From the NCBI GenBank assembly GCA_023053685.1, contig JALIGW010000005.1, positions 18,580,501 through 18,644,500 of the forward strand: a DNA stretch of 64,000 bases, in the 5' to 3' direction. The notes under the pieces were generated by a model that saw nothing but the letters and a program-made list of their open reading frames with translations, did no database searches and was not told where the DNA came from. A program made the position numbers and the translations under genes. The DNA comes from Diadophis punctatus similis (taxonomy: Eukaryota; Chordata; Lepidosauria; Squamata; Dipsadidae). This document shows, in pieces, positions 56,930 through 64,000 of the stretch. Positions within the stretch are counted from its first letter, which is position 1; each line of letters opens with the position of its first letter.

Positions 56930-59740
56930 GCATAAAAGTGTCCCAACACAGATCCCCTTGGGAAGAAACTCTGATATCTCAAATCTATCAACTTTACGGC
57001 TACTCGATTTCAGCTGACAAAACCCAGATGACAACTAAAGGGCAGAAGATAGTTAGTGTTTTCTACATCACTTGCAGGCCCTTGACTGTTTGGATGCATT
57101 ATTTACAATTCAGATCTGGCAGCTCTAGTTAGACATGAATGTCAGTACCAAACAAACAAAATCTGTTAGAAAGCAGCTGGCCCTGATCAAAAATTCATGA
57201 GTTCACATGCACATGCACTCATACACACATACATGCATAAAAACTGGAGAAAAAAAATCTACTGAACGTCACATGGAAATCTCCATCTTGCAATATGCTA
57301 TCAAAGAATGAAAGTAAGGTGCCCTGAATTAAACCGGGTAGATAGGGAGAGCATGCATATCAAGCTTTTTAAAATTTCCAGTTCTCCAGCTAATGTGACT
57401 AGGAGTGCACAACTTAAAATGGAGCAATCATAAGCATTTTAAGTTGTTATCCCTATTATAAGGATATATTGGGGATTCTGTTTTCTCTATTATTCCTGGC
57501 TACATCTGGCTTATATCCAACTTGATCTTTCTTTTGCCGGTTCCTCTTATCATGCCAGAATTGATCCCATTCCATTCTGTTTTCAGATAGTTACTTTCTG
57601 CTAAAGAGAGGCAGATAGCCAAATGAATCGTAAACTCCTTTATACAATTTCTGTCTCAAATTCTGTTGGATTGGAAAGAATAAAAAAGAATTACAGCGAT
57701 GTCAAATGAAAAAAGGTACATGCAAATGACAAATGGCATTATTAATCATATCATTCTACTGATGCTCTCCTAGGAACATGCTTTAACTGTGGATTCTTAA
57801 TAAGTGAGCGTGACCTGAAGATTTATAACAAAATGAATAGGGTTTTTTTTTACTGATCTGATTTTCTCAATTGTTTAATTCTTATTCTTCTTCCTCTCCT
57901 TCTCCTCCATCTTCTCTATAGTATGCAAAAAGCTTAGTACTTGGTTTATGACAATTTTAGCTTTTTTTAGCTGGTGAGTATTTTGATTTCTGGCACTGCT
58001 ATTGTTTTGCTTGGTTTATTTGTAGGTAGCATCTTCAAGCTTAACCTACTTAAGGTTACTCACATTACCGTATTTAAGCTAGACCAAAGGTTCACTATTT
58101 TGAAGGACAAAGTTGGCTTCTAAGTGGTAAACTCCAAGTCTGTTTGGGTTAGAACAAAACTACAACAAAATTTGCGTTGAGTCCAATTTAACTGATTATA
58201 TAAAGCTAATATGATTGTTCTCATGTATTTAATATCTTTATATCTCTGGCATTAAAAATTACAATTGGAGAGGCTATGCCTCTCTGAGCTAAATTCTATT
58301 GGTTGCTTTGGCATAGCAAATAATTAACAAGTATAAATACAATGACTCAGCTATTATGTCTGAAATCAGTAATTATTCTCGTCACCACTAGAACCAGGTA
58401 AAGGCAAGGGGAAGAAAATCAGCATCATGCACATTATCAAATTGTCCTGCAAATCACATTTTTTTATTTAGATGTTCTTCTATAATTTATTACAGATATC
58501 TTCCTGGAAGTGGTATTAAAACAATGCCATGTTTTAAGTAAGAAATCTCTTGTTTTATAGGAAAGGTGTACAGGAAGGCAGCTGTAAGATCAAAATTGGT
58601 ATAATTATAGTCTTAATAAAGAACAAGTAGAGTGACATATTTCATTACAGCTTGGACAGGAGCATTAAGGAGGATAGAGAAAACTAGATATATAACCTGA
58701 GAAATGGCAGTCTGATATTAGCAAGATCCCCAGAGTTTCTCCAGTTCTCAACAAGATGTGTAGCAGTATTGGCATTTTAGAAACAATTGGTAGGTTACAA
58801 TGATGAATGACAAATCAGTGGGTGCATGCTGCAGCACACCTTCTTACCAACAAATGAAGTTAAAAACCAAATGTTTAGATGAAACAAAAACACACGTTGA
58901 AAAGTATGATAAGATTTGTGCATGTTAATTCATCACAATATATTAGCCTATGCTTGTGTAAACCTATTTTCAATATTAATTATAGTTGGAAATATATTTA
59001 TTTCTTCTATCAAAATAAAATGTTTTGTCTTTCTGAGAAAAACCCCCCACCTGTTTTGCACCTATGCACCAATATTTGGAAATCTATTAAACCAATAAAC
59101 AGAGCAAGCAAATAAATACAGCAAACTATTTCATTTAAAATATTCTGGAATCCAAAAAAAGGCTTGGATAGTGGGCATTTTCAATTGCATTGTATAATTG
59201 ATATTTTATGTATTAGATTTATACCCCATTTTTCTATCTAGCAGGTAGTCAAGGCAGCTAACAAAACAAAAGAAACATATTGAAAAATAGAAATAAACAT
59301 GTACTGGAAACTAAAATCAATTCTGAAATGATGTCGATATGAAATGCCTAGTAAAAGAGAATTTTCTTAAAGCTGGCAAAGCTCCTGAGAGAGTGTGGTT
59401 CATAGGTTGAAGGCAATGCAGGAGAACCCTATTCCAACCCGTGAGAAAAATGGGTCAATGACAGGAAATGCAATTTCAAATGAACTTTAGTCAGGTCTGT
59501 TCTAATACCCAAAGTATTTTAGATACAATCCTCCCCCCCCCATTTTTTATTCATATATTTTGGCATATTTGAAAAACATGACCTTTCTATCAAGGGATGA
59601 CTCTTAAGAACAGCAAATCACCCTTCATTCTGATAGCTGAGTTGTCTTCACTCAAATAATGTTTTGGATGTTTGGGGATCTTAGTTGTATGCCACCCAAA
59701 GTCACTTGTTTGTGAAAAAACTATATAAATTAGATAGCAC
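56930..59740. other. No identifiable feature
   Basis: The longest repeat-poor stretch in the window (2.8 kb). It is AT-rich with an ACATACATGCAT-like run at about 57205-57240. No coding or transposon signature is recognised. Confidence 0.4.
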
Positions 59741-59744
59741 TTAG

Positions 59745-59966
59745 CTATAGCACTTAGACTTACGGTATATACCACTTCATAGTGCTTTACAGCCCTCCCT
59801 AAGTGGTTTACAAAGTCAACATATTGCCCCCAACAATCTGGGTCCTCATTTTACCAACTTTGGAAGGATGGAAGGCTGAGTCAACCTTGAGATGGTCAGG
59901 ATCAAACTGCTGGCAGTTGGCAGAGTTAGCCTGCAATACTGTATTCTAATCACTGTGCCACCACAT
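59745..59966 (-). mobile_element. Sauria-type tRNA-derived SINE, inverted
   Basis: The minus strand reads GTGGTGGCACAGTGATTAGAAT, CAAGGTTGACTCAGCC and AATGAGGACCCAGATTGTTG. It ends CTATGAAGTGGTATATACCG-TAAGTCTAAGTGCTATAGC. Full length. Confidence 0.85.
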
Positions 59967-60906
59967 ATAAATAAATGTTTTTATAGCTTCTCATCAAAGT
60001 GCCCTTAAACTATGAAGTGTTTCAGAGCTTAAGAAGTTAAATTTAGAACATTAGAAGCACAGTATTTTCCTTAGTCCAAATATTCCATACCAGATCTCCA
60101 AATTCTTAGGTATGAGAGGGAAAAATGATAAAACATATAGCAATGGCACGATACAAACTCTGCCTCTATGTTGTAACACAAGTATAAATGGGAAGAATTT
60201 GCACTGAGATATCACAACACATGTTTTGTCATTTTAGCATCATTGTTGTTTTAAATAGATGCCTATATCTGGATTATCAATATGCAATCCAGTGATTTGG
60301 AGTAAAGTTGATACAAGTCAAGAAAGGTTTAAGTTTCAGGGTTCCAGATATTGATTTCTCTAAAATGGGCAAGTAATTTGAGATATAGTTGGTGAGAAGG
60401 AACAGGGAAGTTCTTCCTCTTTATAGGAACTGCTGAATCCGGGTTATAGCTTACGGCCGAGGAAGTTATAGGAAGGAAGTAATTTTGGAAATGGCAGAGA
60501 GAAAGCTTAGATACATATATAAGACCTCAAGAAGAAAGAGAAAAAGCAAAATAAGAAAGTAAGGGCATTTGAAACTAACTGGGTAGGTGACTTCCAGAGG
60601 AAGAATGATGAACTGTAAGATGGCTCCATGAAAAGTGGAGCTCACCACCATTGTGAAAAACAACTATGACCTCATTGGAGAAGGATAGGATGAGAAATTG
60701 CCTACAAGTGCTCCAGAGAGTTGTTTACAAGGAGGCTGCAAGATAGCAGTCTTCAGTGGATTTGAGCGCTGAGAGACAAGGAAATATTCATTTTGTTCAA
60801 ACCATGGACAGTACCTTTGAAAGGACTCTAAATTTGCATACTTTCTTTTCTAATCACAATTGGAAATTGCTTATTAACTACTTTTCAGCTACCAGAAAAC
60901 TTTGGG
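59967..60906. other. No identifiable feature
   Basis: No recognised repeat or gene. Confidence 0.35.
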
Positions 60907-61048
60907 TCAACAATTTTGAAAGCACCAGGTGAGTTTGCCTTCAACCTTTAGCAAAAGAAAGTTTTAACTACAAGCTTAAGCTTGTAGTTAAAACTTTCTT
61001 TTGCTAAAGGTTGAAGGCAAACTCACCTGGTGCTTTCAAAATTGTTGA
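60907..61048. repeat. Perfect 142-bp palindrome without spacer
   Basis: The arms 60907-60977 and 60978-61048 are exact complements over 71 bases and meet at CAAGCTT|AAGCTTG with no loop. The outer boundary reads GGGTCAAC on the left and GTTGAAAA on the right, so symmetry stops abruptly. I see no target duplication, and the sequence is unrelated to the MITE families here. Confidence 0.9.
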
Positions 61049-61868
61049 AAAATAAATAAACAAGAAAAGGTTGATTAAAAAATTGATTTTAGAAAGCTAC
61101 AAATGGAATGAGAATGCAGATAAATCTGAAAAACACTTTAGAATTAATTTTAAAGAATCCTCCAGGTGGGATAATGTTTTTGTTTTTATTGTTTTTTTTA
61201 ATATGCAATAAGACAAGATTTTAAAAGCTAGACATTAGAGGGAACTAACAAAATCAACTAATGGAGAAAAACACATAAACCTGATTAAGAGTTTCAATGG
61301 TGCAAAATATTCTAAACCAAGTGAGTGAGTGACCTGAATATTTTTTCTATATTTGACTTTAAAACGTTTTTAAAGCTTTGAAAAATTCTTATGAGAAAGA
61401 ACAAAGAAGAAATGAAATGAAATCAAGTTCTAGAACATTATTTAAATGGATTAAAGATTAAGATTGTTAGAAGTAAAAAGAAGGAATGTTGCTTTATTGG
61501 ATCAAGGTTATAAAAGATACAGTTATTTTGGGGGATCCTTTATGGACTTTTGCTAATACCAGGACAGAAATGACAATGCTTTGTTTATAAATAAGAAATG
61601 GGATATGGAAAAAAGAAATTTGTTGCAATTTAAGAGGAGGTAAAAAGTTGCTAAAATTGCTTATACTTGTGATGGAGGTTGGAAGCTACTTCTTTATATA
61701 TTTATTTTTCTTTAACATATTCTTATTTTTCTTTTTTTATTTCTATTCTTTACATCTTTCCTATTTCCCCCTTTAATTTCTTTCTGTTTTTCTATCATTT
61801 GTTTCATTCATAATAGTTTTTAATATTATAATTATAATCTTTAATAAAATTATTTGGGAAAAATAATG
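61049..61868 (+). other. Possible L1-type 3' fragment, weak
   Basis: A-rich sequence is followed by T/C-rich sequence (about 61680-61800) and TTTAATAAAATTATTTGGG at about 61840. The order resembles the coding-to-3'-UTR transition of L1-type LINEs, such as 7300-8200. I cannot align it to the L1 element here or find reverse-transcriptase motifs. Confidence 0.2.
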
Positions 61869-62035
61869 GAACTAAGCAGTAGTGGGTTCTAAAACCCGTG
61901 CGCAGAAGCGTCCCGGGCGCGTGGGTGGAGTGTCCCGGGTGAGTGGGCAGAGCCTCCCACCGCTGGGGCTACTGGTTCATAGAACCGGGCCGAACTGGGA
62001 GCACCGCTGGAACTAAGTTCACCGCTGGAACTAAG
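61869..62035. mobile_element. hAT-type MITE, CAGNGGTGGGTTC family, 133 bp, duplicated end
   Basis: Element 61877-62009 begins CAGTAGTGGGTTCTAAAACC and ends GGGAGCACCGCTG. GAACTAAG lies at 61869-61876 and 62010-62017. The 18 bases CACCGCTGGAACTAAGTT (element end plus target copy) are repeated directly at 62020-62035, giving a third GAACTAAG. Confidence 0.8.
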
Positions 62036-62625
62036 AGGTAGAGAGCCTTGGCACAAAGATTACTCATGACCAAGATGTAAGGAAAAAGAGGTAAAAGTCT
62101 TTGTGCAAAGAATACACAGCAATGGGTGGCTATCGAGTCAATTTGTACTGTGAAAGAGTTGGAAGTTTTACATGTAAGGAGATAAGCTGAGAAGCACCTG
62201 AAGACCTAGCTCAAGAGGATGAAGATGCTTGAGTGACATGGAGATAAGAAGAATTGAAGGACTAACCTAGGAGTAGAGAAGTGAGCAGCCAGGTATATGA
62301 AACTCTGGAAGAGACAATTAGAGGGAACACATTATGGAAGGAGCAAAGAAAAGGTTTTCGGTTAACAGACAGTTCATTTAAAACCTTAATATTATTTAAA
62401 GTAATCTGTGAGCATAGTATTCAAATATATACTTATTGTTTTTAGATACAGGTTAAAACTGATTTATCAGACTTTCAGAACAGAATATTTGAATAGTAAT
62501 ACTATGAAGACAGTGAATGTCTATTATTTAACCCTCTATTTTCCAGATTTTTTTTGGGGGGGAGATCTTCTGAAAAGAAAAGAGTTGATGGCACTAATTG
62601 GCAGTATTGATTTCACTCAGGGTAC
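62036..62625. other. No identifiable feature
   Basis: Purine-rich, apparently unique sequence. A GGGGGGGA run lies at about 62556. Confidence 0.35.
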
Positions 62626-63072
62626 AAATAATTCAGGGGCAGGTTGCTTACTTACCGATACCTGTGTGCTGCGCGCACATCTCCACGTTTTGTACACGCG
62701 TGCCCTCTTGCGCGATTTTGGTGAGATTTTGCTTCTGTGCGTGTGTGGAAGCAAAATCTTGCCAAAATCTTGCGATGGGAAGCATGCACGTGCGCAATTT
62801 TGGTGAGATTTTGCTTTTGCGCATGCGCAGAAGCAAAATCTCACCAAAATCTCACACGCACGCGCATTCCCTTGCGAGATTTTGGTGAGATTTTGCTTCC
62901 ACGCATGTGCAGAAGCAAAAAAGCTGAAAGATTCTTTTAAAAAGTTGGCGACGCGCGCGGCTGTTCGGTGAAGACGGTACCAGAGCAGTCGAATGCAAAT
63001 TGCATAATCGGCGGGTCCCTACTGGAGCTGCACACTGGACCGCACCGGTAGGAACCCACCCCTGAAATAATT
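62626..63072. mobile_element. hAT-type MITE, CAGNGGTGGGTTC family, 431 bp
   Basis: Element 62634-63064 with ends CAGGGGCAGGTTGC and GGTAGGAACCCACCCCTG. Identical AAATAATT flanks lie at 62626-62633 and 63065-63072. The interior is built from iterated GATTTTGGTGAGATTTTGCT units and their complements around GCGCATGCGC-like centres. The mirrored open frames on both strands result from this. Confidence 0.9.
62818..62829. promoter_or_regulatory. NRF1-like palindrome TGCGCATGCGCA inside MITE
   Basis: The exact 12-base self-complementary match to the known NRF1 consensus (YGCGCAYGCGCR) sits at the centre of one of the internal palindromes. Binding is not shown by sequence alone. Confidence 0.4.
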
Positions 63073-63422
63073 TCAAGTTGACTCTCACATGTGATTGGGA
63101 TCCATGCAGTATTTACAGTGAGTTCTGTATACATTTCTTTAGTCAAAGAGTCCAAGCTTCTGATTTACAATTTGGAGAAGACAATTGAGAGTTTTCCCAG
63201 AGACACAGGAGCATTTTGATCTGTGAGAATCGGTGCCTGCTCACTTTGAAGTTTTCACGTACTGTATAACTCAACTGATTCAGAGATAAAATATTAATGT
63301 AGATCAAATCAGAGAAGTGGGTCTACAATACACTAGAATATAGTACAGATGGAATGGAGATAGGGAGAGGTCTCCTTTCATTTCTGCGCTGATCATCCCT
63401 CTTAATTTAAGCATGCTGTATA
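63073..63422. other. No identifiable feature
   Basis: Short unique spacer between two MITEs. Confidence 0.35.
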
Positions 63423-63977
63423 GCATAAAGCTGTGATGGTGAACCTATGGCATGCGGGCCACAGGTAGCACGCGGAACCATATCTGCCGGCACGAGAACC
63501 ATTGCCCTAGCTCAGCTGCAGTGCGCATGTGTGTGCCGGCCAGCTGATTTTTGGCTCGTGCGGAGGCTCTGGGAGAGTATTTTCGGCCTCCGGAGAACCT
63601 CTGGGGGAGCTGCAGAGGGCGTTTTCGCCCTCCCCAAGCTCCAAGAAAGCCTCTAAAGCCTGGGGAGGCGAAAAATGGGCCCACCGGAAGTCAGGAAATG
63701 GGCCATTTCCAGCCTCTGGAGGGCCTCCAGGTGGGGCGGGAAGGCCATTTTCACCCTCCCCAGGCTCCAGAGAAGCCTCTGGAGCCTGGGGAGGGCGAAA
63801 AAGGGGGCTATTGGGCTCACTGGAAGTCAGGAAATGGGGGAGCAGGGGGTCATGCACACATGCGCAGGGGGGCACATAGGGGGCATTGAATTATGGGTGT
63901 GGGCATGCGGGTGTGCGTGATAGCATGCATGCTTTCGGCACCCGAGGAAAAAAAGGTTCGCCATCACTGGTATAAAG
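63423..63977. mobile_element. hAT-type MITE, CAGTGATGGCGAACC family, 539 bp
   Basis: Element 63431-63969 with ends CTGTGATGGTGAACCTATGG and GGTTCGCCATCACTG. Flanks GCATAAAG (63423-63430) and GTATAAAG (63970-63977) match at 7 of 8 bases. The interior contains three variants of a CTCCAGAGAAGCCTCTGGAG-CCTGGGGAGG unit (about 63600-63800), which produce misleading Gly/Pro-rich open frames in several frames. Confidence 0.85.
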
Positions 63978-64000
63978 GATAAACTGCATAAAAGTTGCCT

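Noticed and set aside
63445..63920. Gly/Pro/Ser-rich ORFs of 69-122 codons
   Set aside because: They result from the internal repeated units of the 539-bp MITE and are mirrored on both strands.

Overview
The window is vertebrate nuclear DNA, most likely from a squamate reptile and probably a snake. It is AT-rich and dense in transposable elements. I found no host gene, exon chain or structural RNA gene that I can support. The squamate assignment rests on the repeat types seen together: Sauria-type tRNA SINEs with a short GCTATT tail (21.4, 34.6 and 59.7 kb), CR1/L3-like LINE 3' ends with a TTGGCCAATAAAGAAT tail (4.7, 29.9 and 48.9 kb), L2-type LINEs ending in a GCCGCCCTGAGTCC stem, and many hAT-type MITEs with 8-bp target duplications. 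Family names come from memory of such sequences, not from a database search.

Layout. 0-5 kb: CR1-like LINE copies on both strands, a TA-flanked MITE and a foldback repeat. 5.6-8.2 kb: an L1-derived element with a CpG-rich 5' leader, ORF1 and a 3' UTR but no ORF2, bounded by a 13-bp target duplication; this half-L1 structure is one of the best finds. 8.9-9.3 kb: an unidentified decayed coding relic. 11.6-13.3 kb: an acidic ORF in a retroelement-like stretch, then MITE and CR1 pieces. 16-17.4 kb: a perfect foldback MITE and a CR1 end. 19.4-25.5 kb: SINE and LINE ends, then a broken L2-type reverse transcriptase gene split by a 525-bp MITE. 26.9-38.9 kb: MITEs of five families, two SINEs and LINE ends. 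40.6-46.9 kb: an L2 3' end, a foldback MITE, a Tigger-like MITE, an R4-like relic, and large AT, GGAA and CTNN microsatellites. 48.9-53.6 kb: a CR1 copy interrupted by an L3-like LINE, palindromic MITEs, a CR1 interrupted by a MITE, and SINEs. 55.3-56.9 kb: two different hAT-type MITEs abutting at the same 8-bp target. 59.7-64 kb: a SINE, a perfect 142-bp spacerless palindrome and three more MITEs.

The genes do not form a working system. All coding traces are transposon-derived and carry stops or frameshifts. What the window records is layered insertion: five MITEs have exact 8-bp duplications inside or next to older elements, which gives relative ages. Long stretches between elements hold nothing I can identify and are listed as such.
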